Origin: Echinarachnius parma
Taxonomy: Eukaryota; Echinodermata; Echinoidea; Clypeasteroida; Echinarachniidae
Direction: 5' to 3'
Assembly (NCBI GenBank): GCA_037951105.1
Contig: JBAMJV010003935.1
Span: 302,001-366,000 of the forward strand
Length of the DNA: 64,000 bases
Shown here: piece by piece, positions 42,797 through 53,098 of the stretch
How the letters are laid out: every line of letters starts with the position of its first letter
How positions within the stretch are numbered: position 1 is the stretch's first letter
Translations under genes and position numbers: made by a program
Notes under the pieces: generated by a model
The model's input: only the letters and a program-made list of their open reading frames with translations
Database searches by the model: none
Told to the model about the DNA's origin: nothing

Positions 42797-43053
42797 TCTG
42801 TGTGGCCAATTTTCTCTCTTGGTTCTAGATAAGATTTACAATTTTCTCTTAAGTTGAACAGAAATGTAAGTCACCCGATCCAGCAACCCAAATTGGACAA
42901 TTTATGAAATTTTACTTGCCCAGCAGCCCGACATACATTTTCACTTTCCCCTGGCAATACAATACTAGGACAAGTGATAGTGGCGAGCCCTGAATAAACA
43001 CTAGCAGGCACTAGCAAAAGGAAACGTTAGGAAGACACATTTTCATAAATTTT

Positions 43054-43156
43054 TAGTGCTGTAACCGATCATCGGATCGGCATGCCGATCCGATCATACA
43101 TGATCGGACCGTTTTTGCCGATTTACGATCATTCAGAAAAAATAGGAAGATCGGAT

Positions 43157-43194
<38 letters not shown>

Positions 43195-43588
43195 GTTTTT
43201 TTTTCTTTGGAAAATGATCCCAAAAAACATATTTTGGGAATATAAATGAATACCAAAGCAACATATATCCATATTAATAAGCCCAAGGTAATCTTGTATG
43301 GGTATGCTTTCATTTAAAACTGATTACCTCTCCTTTTACAAAATTACTCACGCCGATTTTGAGCTTAGTCCCATGTGATTAATTTGGCGTAACCTTTAAG
43401 AATCACATGGGACTAAGCTCAAAATCGGCGTGAGTAATTTTGTAAAAGAAGAGGTAATCAGTTTGAAATGAAAGCATACCCGTACAAGATTACCTTGGGC
43501 TTATTAATATGGATATATGTTGCTTTGGTATTCATTTATATTCCCAAAATGTGTTTTGGGGGGATCATTTTCCAAAGAAAAAAAAAAC

Positions 43589-43632
<44 letters not shown>

Positions 43633-43731
43633 CCGATCATCCGATCCCGATCATCGATCCGATTTCGAAGATCGATACATTTTTGCCGATCCGATCAAAC
43701 GATCCGATCATCAAGGTCAGTTACAGCACTA
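43054..43731. repeat. hAT-like foldback MITE, copy 1 (GATCGG-rich)
   Basis: Ends TAGTGCTGTAACCGATC and GGTCAGTTACAGCACTA bound 678 bp. The arms are nearly perfect inverted copies: A run then CTTTGGAAAATGATCCC, AACATATTTTGGGAATATAA, GCCCAAGGTAATCTTGTA, CATGGGACTAAGCTCAAAAT. The long A and T runs lie in opposite arms. The TSD is worn in this copy; the sister copy at 44137 shows 8 bp. Confidence 0.88.
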
Positions 43732-44250
43732 ATTTTGGGACATTATCATTGAAAAGCTATACATTTGCATAGGGACTATTTTTTGCCGTCGGAAAACATG
43801 ACAAAAACCGTACCGGAATTGATTTTTAACCTAAACTTGTACACGACTCTGAATAATAGATCATATTCATTATCTTCATAATCCATGGTCGATTTACATT
43901 TTTTGTCAATGGCCCGGTCGGGCCAGTGATTCCAATAATTTATTCCCCTTTTCTGGTGACCCGAAAGAAAGATTTACTGGCCCGAAATGTTATAACTTAT
44001 ATCATGAGTAAACTTTCAACATTTTCTAAATATTACTCTTTCCTGATCAAACATGTGATTATAGATGACATGGTCAAGGAAGCCGGAAGAAAACAAGATT
44101 TTTCTAATTTTGTCAATGTCCAATGACAATGTCGGGTAATGCTGTAACCGATCATCGGATCGGCATGCCGATCACGATCCGATCATACATGATCGGACCG
44201 TTTTTGCCGATTTCCGATCATGCAGAAAAAATCGAAAGATCGGATCGCCC

Positions 44251-44281
<31 letters not shown>

Positions 44282-44349
44282 TTTTTTTTTCTTTGGAAAA
44301 TGATCCCCCAAAACATATTTTGGGAATATAAATGAATACCAAAGCAACA

Positions 44350-44788
44350 TATGTGACCTTACGCCACAAAACGACCGTTATGTCGCTGTGGTAGTTTCTC
44401 TTTTATTAGCTAAAATAGTTAAATTTTGTTCAAAATTTGAGATTTAGGATTTTGGTATTTCCGGAATAAGCATATCTTAATCTAGCATCTGTAACATTTT
44501 GAGCATCGGAAATCATGTTTAAATATTATTTTTTCATCCAATAAGTGTGATCTTATTACAGCGCATTAAAGGAAACTGATCTTTTAAATGGCCCGTTTCT
44601 CCCTTATTTTAAGAATGCTCTAGCCATATTCCAAATCTTTGGTGTTCATTTTAAGAGAGTTTGCTTAGTCCAAATATGACGAATGATATACCATTTTAAA
44701 GGTAATGACTTCTATTTTAATGTTTTATGAAAAGCAGCAAAATCAGTTTTCCCGACTTATTGGTCGTTTTGTGGTGTATGGTTCCATA
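44350..44788. repeat. MITE, TATGTGACCTTAC family, copy 2 (nested)
   Basis: Starts TATGTGACCTTACGCCAC; the right end is GTGGTGTATGGTTCCATA, slightly worn. 439 bp; related to 36653-37071. It is inserted in the left arm of the hAT-like foldback element. Confidence 0.85.
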
Positions 44789-45017
44789 TATGATGACATA
44801 AATGGTACCCTGGGGTACCAAACGAATATCCGCCATTTTGTTTAATTATTTATTTATTTTTTAGGGCTGTACCAGGGTATAGCGTGCATACAATCGCGCG
44901 CTGCACTGCATACACAACGCAATACGATTGTGCTTCGAGTGGACACAAGATGGCGCTACACAACGCGGTACCCCGGGGTACAACGGTACCCCGGGGTACC
45001 GCGTGTGTCATCATATA
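44787..45017. repeat. MITE, TATATGATGACA ends, GGTACC-rich (nested)
   Basis: Ends TATATGATGACA and TGTCATCATATA are perfect inverted repeats around 231 bp. Sub-terminal GGTACCCTGGGGTACC and GGTACCCCGGGGTACC palindromes recur. It is directly joined to the neighbouring nested MITE. Confidence 0.82.
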
Positions 45018-45862
45018 TCCATATGATGCCCAATAAGCCCAAGGTAATCTTGTATGGGTATGCTTTCATTTAAAACTGATTACCTCTCCTTTTACAAAAT
45101 TACTCGCGCCGATTCTGAGCTTAGTCCCATGTGATTCTGAAAGGTTACGCCAAATTAATCACATGGGACCAAGGCTAAGCTCAGAATTTTGTAAAAGAAG
45201 AGGTAATCAGTTTGAAATGAAAGCATACCCGTACAAGATTACCTTGGGCTTAGTTGCTTTGGTATTCTTTCCCAAAATGTGTTTTTTGGGGATCATTTTC
45301 CAAAGAAAAAAAAAAAAAAAAAAAAAAATTTTTTTTTTAAATTTTTTAGCCGATCATATCCGATCCGATTTCGATGATCAATACAATTTTGCCGATCCGA
45401 TCAATCGATCCGATCATCAAGGTCAGTTACAGCACTAATGTCGGGTTTAAAAAAAAATCTGCTTGCCCGAATGGGCCACTAAAATATGACTTTTTTATAC
45501 ATTTTTGCTGGCCCAAAGCGCCAGTGCGAGTGTCGTGCCCTGGCTATAATAAGCTTATAAGCTTATTGTTTGTCCATTTGTAGGATCTCTCTTTTTGACT
45601 GTCTTTGAGTTTGATTGCTGTCTTGACTTTGAGTTTGACTCCGAAGTCTGAGTTCTACGACTACAGTTTGTACTTCATTTTCTGTAGTATGGACAGGTCT
45701 CTTAACTTCGCGCGTATCCCATCTTCGCGCATCATAGGCGAGATACGTACAAATTAGAACACGGACACGGCGACGGAAATTTTCAATGTCAAATGAAAGA
45801 GCACAAATCAATTACTCATCAACCAAAAAATTAGCAAATAAAGAGCGATATTTCTGGAGAAA

Positions 45863-46491
45863 TACCGTAAATCTCCGTGTATAAGGCGCACCCGTGTATA
45901 AGGCGCACCCCCAACTTTCTAAAAAAAAAAAAAAAAAAAAAAAAAATAGTTTTTTTTTTTTTTTTTTTTTTAGGACACCCTGTATTTTTTTTAGACACCC
46001 TGTAGTGCTGTTGGAATACTTACATCGCTGGTCTAGGGCATATCAAGGGCTTAATGTCAATTGTAGCTTTCATCATCATATACATTTGTTCACATACAAA
46101 ATAGTGGTTAGTACAAAAATTGCACACATTGAGCAATAACACTGGTGCTCATAAATATTCATATTCTTATTCATGAATATTCATAAGCATTTATACTCGT
46201 TCAATATATGCAATTTTCTTAATTAACTAACAACTATTTTCAATTATGAGCAAAATTTATAACCACTGGTTAGATAATTGCATATATAATGAGTACCTGC
46301 TGCTCATGAATGTATGAATATTCATTAGCTGCAGTATTTGCTCAATAAACTTGGAATTTTAAAATTTGTAACCAATATTTGTTTTGTGTGAAAAAAGATA
46401 TATCTTGCTGAATGCTACAACAGACAACAAGCTCTTGTCATGCTCTACACCAGTGTAATATGCATTGAACATGACTACAGGGTGTCCCAAA

Positions 46492-46522
<31 letters not shown>

Positions 46523-46632
46523 TGTTTTTATTTTTTTTTTTTTTTTGCTATACCTGTGTATAAGGCGCACCCCCGACTTTGAAATTTTTTCCGACGGAAA
46601 AAAGTGCGCCTTATACACGGAATTTTACGGTA
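45863..46632. repeat. Element with TACCGTAAA...TATAAGGCGCAC inverted ends
   Basis: Left TACCGTAAATCTCCGTGTAT, ATAAGGCGCACCC and right GTGCGCCTTATACACGG, AATTTTACGGTA are inverted. The body contains A/T homopolymer blocks and two inward-facing CACCCTGTA / TACAGGGTG motifs (near 45990-46015 and 46479), suggesting that further element ends are nested there. Non-coding. Confidence 0.75.
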
Positions 46633-47360
46633 CTCACTTTTTGGGGTCCTACCAATCCCCAAGGATCACTACTAAGCACTGCGAAGCACTGCGAAGCACA
46701 CTACGAAGCACTACGAAACCCCTACGAAGCACTGCGAAGAGCACGTCTTCGCAGTACTACGAAGCACTACGAAGACGAAGAGTGCACTGCGAAGAGCGCC
46801 CTGTACTAAAAAATCGCCTTAATGCGCACACGTAGAGGTAGACTATGGTAGCTGCCAAACATCCATCCAATTCGATCATGATCGATGTCAGAGCATTTCT
46901 CGTTTGAGATTCTGAGAATATATATTTTTATGCCATGGATGTAATGATCGAATATAATAATCAAGAAGATCGATATACAAATTAGATAGAAAATAGAGCT
47001 AAAGGAAGTGATTTTAGTTAACATTATTGAGGATTGATCGTAGATCCTTTCGACCCATCATCGTTTTTTTTGTTAAAATTAGAGTATTGTTTATATATAT
47101 CAACTCCCATTTATACATTACAAATTGCTGAATTATGTCATTATTTGTGTAAACCTTTCCTTAATTGATATTATATCCAAACCTGCCTATAGCGACCTAG
47201 CTCTCAAGGGACCGGCAAAAAGCGTACGCTATAGACAGGTTGGCGGCCATTTTGAATTTCTGGTCTCATAATGTGCATAATTATACACTACTCACAAAAA
47301 AGTATATATATATGGTCCACACGCCCCCCCCCCCCCCCCCCCCCCCCAGTGATCGACGCC

Positions 47361-47467
47361 CAGTGGCACGACAATTGTTGGAGGGCACACTTTATGTATT
47401 TCTTTGTTTTTGCCAAAAATGGCCCCTTATGTTTTCTATTGTTTTTTTTTTTGTAGCTACGCCACTG
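47361..47467. repeat. hAT-like MITE with 8-bp TSD
   Basis: Ends CAGTGGCACGAC and GTAGCTACGCCACTG; flanks TCGACGCC (47353-47360) and TCGACGTC (47468-47475) are an 8-bp TSD with one mismatch. 107 bp, related to 32330-32505. It is nested in the left arm of the 46645-52116 element. Confidence 0.75.
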
Positions 47468-47655
47468 TCGACGTCTCCTTGAACCTTGAAGAGATAATCC
47501 CTATAGCAGCTCACTGGGGAAGCTAAACTGGGATGACTAGTGATGTGACGTCAATGGCCGACGTGAAAAGTGAGGGTATTTACAGTGTAGGTGAATGTCC
47601 ATTATATACAATAAGAAATGGAGTGTTTAAGTGCAAGTAAAAACCAAGCTCTGAT

Positions 47656-50600
47656 CTACAGCATCCTGGATCCCACCGGAGGCTGCATGCATCTAAGAGC
47701 TGGTAGGGCAGCCTTCTGGAAAGCAGTCACAGATGTTGAGTTGACTGCTATGCTTGGTAGTTGATTCCAGATTCGAATGGATCGTGGGTAGAAGGAGAAT
47801 TTGTAGGGGTCTATTGTGGCTTGTGGTATTGAGTATTTGAGGTTGTGGTCGTTTCTCCCAAAGTACGAGGCTGGTACGATGAGGACTGGAGGTGAGATGC
47901 TGACAAGTGCATGGTGAATTTTGAACAGCACGGTAGTCTGTGCAAGGATCCGGCGTGTGTGCAGGAGGTCCCAATCAAGTGCAGTTACAAGTGCAGAGGC
48001 TGATGTGCTCCTCCTGTAGTCTTGATGCACAAAGCGGGCTGCTGCTCTCTGCACTCGCTCTATCCCTTGAATTGAAGTGGAGTTGTACGGGTTCCAGGCT
48101 TCGGAGCCATACTCAAGTTGCGGGCGTACAAGGGCCAGGTATGCCCTGTTCTTCACTTCTTTCGAGCATGGGGACAGTGTTCGCCGCAGCAGTCCTAGGG
48201 TTCTGTTGGCCTTGTGCAAGATGGTCTGGCAGTGAGAAGCCCAACGAAGGTCCTTTGAAACAGTAACTCCTAGGTACTTGTATTGTTCTACCCTTGGGAT
48301 GGTCTCATTGTGCAGGTAGTACTCATGGATGCTAGGCTTGTGCTTCCTGGAGATGGTGAGGCTAGCACATTTGCTGATGTTAAATGCCATGAGCCACTTG
48401 GTGGACCAATCTGCCAAGGTGTGTAGGTCTTGTTGTAAGATACTGTGGTCGTCTTCGGATGATATGTCACGGTAGATCACACTGTCATCTGCAAACAGGC
48501 GCATTCTGGACTGGATGTTCTCAGTGATGTCGTTGATGTAAAGCAGGAACAGGGTTGGACCGATCACCGATCCTTGGGGTACACCAGATGTTACTGCCCT
48601 CCAAGATGATCTCGATCCATTTACTGTTACTGCTTGTTGCCTGTTTGAAAGGAGTGCCATTATCCAGCGCGATGTGTCTCCAGTGATACCATAGTGTTGT
48701 AGTTTGGTATGAAGATGTTGGTGGGGGACACGATCGAACGCCTTCCGAAAGTCCAAGAAGACAACATCGGTTTGACCTCTCCTTTGAAGGGTATGTGCCC
48801 AGTCGTGTGTAGCTGATATGAGTTGAGTTGTAGTGGAGAGCTTCTGCCTGAATCCATGCTGTTCATCTATCAGGATGTTGTTAGATGATACATGTTTGGA
48901 GATGTGGCTGAGGACAACATGCTCCATCACTTTGCAACAGATGCAGGTCAGCGAGATTGGTCTGTAGTTGGAAGGATTGCATTTGTCGCCCGACTTATGG
49001 ATGGGTGTTACAAAAGCCTGTTTCCATGGTGTAGGGACGACACCGGTGTTAAGGCTTTGCTGGAACAAGAAAGCCAAGGCTGGAGCAATCTCGTGGGCGA
49101 TCAGTTTCAGGAGTCTGGGTGGTAACTCGTCTGGTCCACTTGCCTTTGCTGGGTTGAGCTGCAATAGTTGCTTCGCAATTCCAGGACGATGGACATGAAG
49201 ATGACCAATGTTCCCGTAAGGAGAAGGCCCATGCATGTGCTCTTGCTGGTTTTGTTTCTCAGTGAAGACAGATTGGAAATAGGAGTTCAAACATTCTGCC
49301 TTGTCCTTGTCAGAGGCGTACAGCTTGGATTCTTTGCGTAGAGGAGGAATTCCGATGTTCTCGGAGCGTTTGAGTTTTACGTAAGACCAGAAAGACTTGG
49401 GGTTGTCAGTGAGGCTGTTTCCGATCACGTTGTTGATGTATTCCTGGTGTGCATGGTTTACTAGTTTGGCAACTTTGTTGCGGTGCTGTCTATATGCGTG
49501 CCACGATGAGGTGCTGGGACGACTTCGTGCTTTTTTGAAGAGTCTGTCCCTCTTCCGCATATGCCTTTTCAAGCTGTGATTAATCCAAGGGAGGTGGAAT
49601 CTGTTCTTTGTCATTTTAGATGGAACATAATCTAACATGCAGTTGTTGAGAAAATTTGATATAGTGGTCCAGTTTTCATTGACAGAGTTGAGTTCTGGGG
49701 ATGACAGAAGAAAGTTGGTGGTGAACTTGTCGACAGCATCCTTGAGCCCTTTCTGATCGGCCTTGTGGAACTGGAAGACTTTCCTGGGTGGCTTGGGAGC
49801 AGTTCTTGGGTTACCCGAGAAGGTAAATGACACTATGTGGTGGTCCGAGATGCCTGGGTGAACACATACCTCCGACACCAGTCCAGGATTGGAGGTTATG
49901 ACAAGATCCAGGACATTGCTAGACTCAGGCCGCGTAATGTCCCTGACGAGTTGCATCAGAGAATGCTCGAGCAAAAGATCCAGTAGATGCTGGTGGTAGC
50001 TCGCAGTAGGAGGGTTTGACGTGGTGCATGATGACCAGTTGATGTCAGGGAGGTTGAAATCGCCTCCGATGATGATGTTCGGGTGGCTACGTCGATGTTT
50101 AGTCAATAGTTTGGACAAAGATTGGTGAAGTTCATCTAAGCCTTGTTTCCGGTTACTAGGTGGACGGTAAAAGCTGGCTATGTACAGCGGTTTCGCATTA
50201 GTAAACTGGATGTTGCACCAGATGAGCTCACAATCCACATCAAACTCGGGACAGTTGGTGACAATCAGAGATTCGTGTACTGCAACGAATACGCCACCTC
50301 CATGCTGGTTTCTATCCTTGCGGAAGACGTTGTAACTTCTAGGAAATATGCTATGGGTGGGAACACTGCTATCAAGTTTGGATTCGCAGCCAAGGAGAAC
50401 ATCCGGTCTGTGGTGATCAATCAAAGCTTGAAAGCGTCCCTGTTTGGAGATGCTTTTTAGTCCGTTACAATTAACAATGACTGTCTTGATATTCTTTCTC
50501 CGGTTCTTAGTTGGAGTAGAGAAATGCGGGCGAGGTAGCCCCCTTGAGCTTTCCAAAGTAGGAGTAGACGTCTGGGGGAGACCATCACATTCGAGGACGA

Positions 50601-51312
50601 TGCTGGTATCGTCTAACTGAAGGGAGGAAAAACGGTTTGGGTTTGTAAAGTCGGATTCACTCAATATTGAACTAGCCTCAATATTTGCACTGCCGCATCT
50701 GCAACATATCCATGAGAAGCTTGAACGGTTCTGGAGTACCTCATAGGATTCCTTAGAGATGCCAACACAGGAGATATGGCACCAAAAGTTACAGTTATCA
50801 CAGAGAAGTGCAGCGTCATGGTCGTTAACACCGTTGTTACAGATTGCACAAGGGAAATCATGAACCACGTCATTTGGGCCTGGATTCAGTTCCACCTGAC
50901 CGCCAAGGAGAAGGAGAATCGCTAGGTGGCCGGGTGATGCTGATTGAAAATGTAGTATGGGCGACTCTTTTCTGCATTTTTGGTCTGCCAGGAAACGCAG
51001 TGTAAGGCTCCAATTTCCTACATCATTAGGATGCGTACAGGAGAAGAGCGCAGAGGCACTGGAGTTGCGGTGAGAGGGGTTGGCAAGATCAATTCGTGTA
51101 TTCGTTCTCGAGATCACGAGGATTGTGGTGATGATGAAGAAAAATATCATTACAACAGGGTGTGGCTTCGCCTTTGCAGTATTGCAGGATACTCTTGATG
51201 TCATCATGGTGGCGTTAAACCTTGAAGACCACAGTGGATTTGATGCAGGAAGATGTAGGAATAGCAATGAAGTCCGAAGCAAAGTCAGACAATCAATTGC
51301 TAGCCAAGACAT
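47656..51312 (-). CDS. Intact LINE polyprotein: 2A-like, PHD finger, endonuclease, RT
   Basis: This single 1218-codon ORF has no visible breaks. Residues about 129-146 read HLAILLLLGGQVELNPGP, a 2A-like motif (family consensus DxExNPGP; here Q stands for D). A PHD-type C4HC3 finger follows at 155-206 (CAIC, LCDNC, CHISC, WICCRC). Then come an APE endonuclease (NCNGL, CESKL, SFYRPPS, GGDFNLPDINW, SDHHIV) and a full reverse transcriptase (VTPIHKSGD, NYRPISL, QHGFRQKLST, FLDFRKAFDRVPH, SGVPQGSVIGP, LFADDSVIY), ending with a conserved RPQLEYGSEAWNP tail domain. CR1/L2-type clade of the jockey group. A hydrophobic stretch (VVMIFFFIITTILVI) near residues 53-67 may act as a signal or anchor. An intact ORF suggests recent activity. 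Confidence 0.95.
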   Translation of the reverse strand: MSWLAIDCLTLLRTSLLFLHLPASNPLWSSRFNATMMTSRVSCNTAKAKPHPVVMIFFFIITTILVISRTNTRIDLANPSHRNSSASALFSCTHPNDVGNWSLTLRFLADQKCRKESPILHFQSASPGHLAILLLLGGQVELNPGPNDVVHDFPCAICNNGVNDHDAALLCDNCNFWCHISCVGISKESYEVLQNRSSFSWICCRCGSANIEASSILSESDFTNPNRFSSLQLDDTSIVLECDGLPQTSTPTLESSRGLPRPHFSTPTKNRRKNIKTVIVNCNGLKSISKQGRFQALIDHHRPDVLLGCESKLDSSVPTHSIFPRSYNVFRKDRNQHGGGVFVAVHESLIVTNCPEFDVDCELIWCNIQFTNAKPLYIASFYRPPSNRKQGLDELHQSLSKLLTKHRRSHPNIIIGGDFNLPDINWSSCTTSNPPTASYHQHLLDLLLEHSLMQLVRDITRPESSNVLDLVITSNPGLVSEVCVHPGISDHHIVSFTFSGNPRTAPKPPRKVFQFHKADQKGLKDAVDKFTTNFLLSSPELNSVNENWTTISNFLNNCMLDYVPSKMTKNRFHLPWINHSLKRHMRKRDRLFKKARSRPSTSSWHAYRQHRNKVAKLVNHAHQEYINNVIGNSLTDNPKSFWSYVKLKRSENIGIPPLRKESKLYASDKDKAECLNSYFQSVFTEKQNQQEHMHGPSPYGNIGHLHVHRPGIAKQLLQLNPAKASGPDELPPRLLKLIAHEIAPALAFLFQQSLNTGVVPTPWKQAFVTPIHKSGDKCNPSNYRPISLTCICCKVMEHVVLSHISKHVSSNNILIDEQHGFRQKLSTTTQLISATHDWAHTLQRRGQTDVVFLDFRKAFDRVPHQHLHTKLQHYGITGDTSRWIMALLSNRQQAVTVNGSRSSWRAVTSGVPQGSVIGPTLFLLYINDITENIQSRMRLFADDSVIYRDISSEDDHSILQQDLHTLADWSTKWLMAFNISKCASLTISRKHKPSIHEYYLHNETIPRVEQYKYLGVTVSKDLRWASHCQTILHKANRTLGLLRRTLSPCSKEVKNRAYLALVRPQLEYGSEAWNPYNSTSIQGIERVQRAAARFVHQDYRRSTSASALVTALDWDLLHTRRILAQTTVLFKIHHALVSISPPVLIVPASYFGRNDHNLKYSIPQATIDPYKFSFYPRSIRIWNQLPSIAVNSTSVTAFQKAALPALRCMQPPVGSRML

Positions 51313-51855
51313 AGACTGGCTATTGGCATGAATTCAAATTTTCAGCTTCAATTTAAATGACAATAAATGAAGCAATTGTGGTAAGCATAATTAAAACTTA
51401 CAAAGACACATAGAAGTCCACGATCCAATGCTGGATTTGAAGAAGGATGATCATAATTTCATAAAAGCTGGAAGATACTCACAGTCAGAGCAAAGGGTTG
51501 AATGATACAAACAAGTCCTGTGCTAATGTCCCACTATATAAAGACAGTGGCCTGGTAGACTACAGTGTAGCTATGTAGCTGTATGTGCAGTGTGCTGTAG
51601 TATTGAAGTAAGGTGCAGATTCAATGCAGTCCCATCTATTCAAAGTTGTGTAGTGAATAAGGTGATGGGAAGAGGAAATCCAAATGTTGACCAAAATCCA
51701 GTATTTTGCAATAACTAAGTATTCAACAGTTGGCTTCTACAATTCTATCTTGTCAGAAACCCATTTGCAGAATTTAAGAGAAGCAAAAGAAACAAGATAA
51801 GTGAAAATAAGGAAGATTTTCAGTAGAAAATCGGGAGCTTGTGAAAAGTGAGTCT
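51313..51855 (-). other. Probable 5' UTR of the intact LINE
   Basis: The roughly 540 bp upstream of the LINE start codon, up to the inverted arm at 51856, carry no other feature. By position they are the element's 5' UTR. The boundary is inferred from the arm marker, not from a TSD. Confidence 0.5.
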
Positions 51856-52467
51856 GTCGGCCATGACGTCACACACACACAAGGATTACAATGATTTAAC
51901 AAAGTTGTAAAAATCCTAAATTCTAGCGCGGTTATCGATCCTCGTCTGATCGATCATGAATTGCGAATTGTGTTGTCTTGCAGCTACCGTACCTCATCTA
52001 CCTCTACATGAGCTCCTTTAGCAATTTTTTTGCTCTTCGTAGTGCTTAGTAGTGCTTAGTAGTGAATTCGTAGTGCTTCGTAGTGCTTCGCGGTGTCCGC
52101 GGTGATTGGTAGGACCGACTTTTTGGGGCCTTTTTTTGTAAATCACAACTTTGGTGTTTCAACAAAATTATTTAGGAGGAATAATCAAGCAAATTGATCG
52201 GAAATCGTTCCAGTAGAACATATTTGTTGTCGAAAGGCTGCGCAAAATGCTCCTTTAATCGACCTACCCTTCAAATTTACTTTCGGATCGCGCAATCTCC
52301 GTAGATAGCTTGACAACGGCGCGCGTGCTAACATGCTAATGCGCGCAAAATGTTTGCATCATCATCACACTGCCATTGAAATGCGTGTTACAGTTTGCTA
52401 CACAGGGATACGTGTTGAATCAATGGCAGGATGCCCTAGGTATTGACGCGCGAAGTATGGAGACTAT

Positions 52468-53089
52468 TAACTCAGGTGAGCGCTACGCTACAGCGTAGCG
52501 CTCAGGGTCGGGCTCATAGTGCCCCCGATTTTTTGCAGTAATGTGCACAATAAGTGTGCTTAAAATTATAGATATGATACGGTACTTACCACCGTGTAGA
52601 TGATACATATGTTATGCAACTATGGGGTGGATCAGAATGATGATTTTTCGCTCCATTTCGCATCAAAATGAGTGATTTATGCACATCATCGACTTCTATC
52701 TGTGTTGTATCGCGACTTCTGAACGATCGATTACCGTACGACCACTAAACGCGCGAGTCAGATCTGCCATCTATTCGGCGGGCGCGGTACATGAATGGAG
52801 ACCGTACCCGCGCGTTCGCCTGATCATCGCTCGTTCCCAAGTCGCGATACAACACAGATAGAAGTGGAGGAGGTGCATAAATCACTCATTTTGATGCGGA
52901 ATGGAGCGAAAAATCATCATTCTGATCCACCCCATAGTTGCATAACATATGTATCATCTACACGGTGGTAAGTACCGTATCATATCTATAATTTTAAGCA
53001 CACTTATTGTGCACATTACCGCAAAAAATCGGGGGCACTATGAGCCCGACCCTGAGCGCTACGCTGTAGCGTAGCGCTCACCTGAGTTA
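52468..53089. mobile_element. Mutator-like foldback MITE with 9-bp TSD
   Basis: A 622-bp element whose ends TAACTCAGGTGAGCG and CGCTCACCTGAGTTA open into inverted arms of more than 200 bp with only about three mismatches in the first 215. An exact 9-bp duplication, GGAGACTAT, lies at 52459-52467 and 53090-53098. A 9-bp TSD plus long arms is typical of Mutator-like elements. The arms contain a GAGCGCTACG / CGTAGCGCTC palindrome. The central about 90 bp is unique and GC-rich. No transposase, so non-autonomous and young. Confidence 0.9.
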
Positions 53090-53098
53090 GGAGACTAT

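Larger units (their letters stand above)
44137..45437. mobile_element. hAT-like foldback MITE, copy 2, with 8-bp TSD and nested insertions
   Basis: Same family as 43054-43731. It is flanked by an exact 8-bp TSD, ATGTCGGG, at 44129-44136 and 45438-45445. The TAGTG/TAATG end plus 8-bp TSD fits the hAT superfamily (YARNG termini). The body is interrupted by two further MITEs (44350-44788 and 44787-45017). These are therefore younger than this copy. Confidence 0.9.
46645..52116. mobile_element. Older inverted-repeat DNA element split by the intact LINE
   Basis: Three markers appear in the left arm (46645-47562) and again, in reverse order and orientation, in the right arm (51856-52116). They are GGTCCTACCAATC (46645; 52116), a (GAAGCACTAC)n tract followed by GTAGAGGTAGA (46832; 52008), and TGTGACGTCAATGGCCGAC (47544; 51873). 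So the arms are a foldback or terminal inverted repeat pair. The LINE at 47656-51312 fills the space between them. No transposase is seen. Confidence 0.7.

Noticed and set aside
43053-43772. ORFs with Phe or Lys runs
   Set aside because: Products of the A/T homopolymers in the hAT-like foldback element arms.
47940-50460. Plus-strand ORFs within the LINE
   Set aside because: Antisense shadows of the LINE polyprotein, without motifs of their own.
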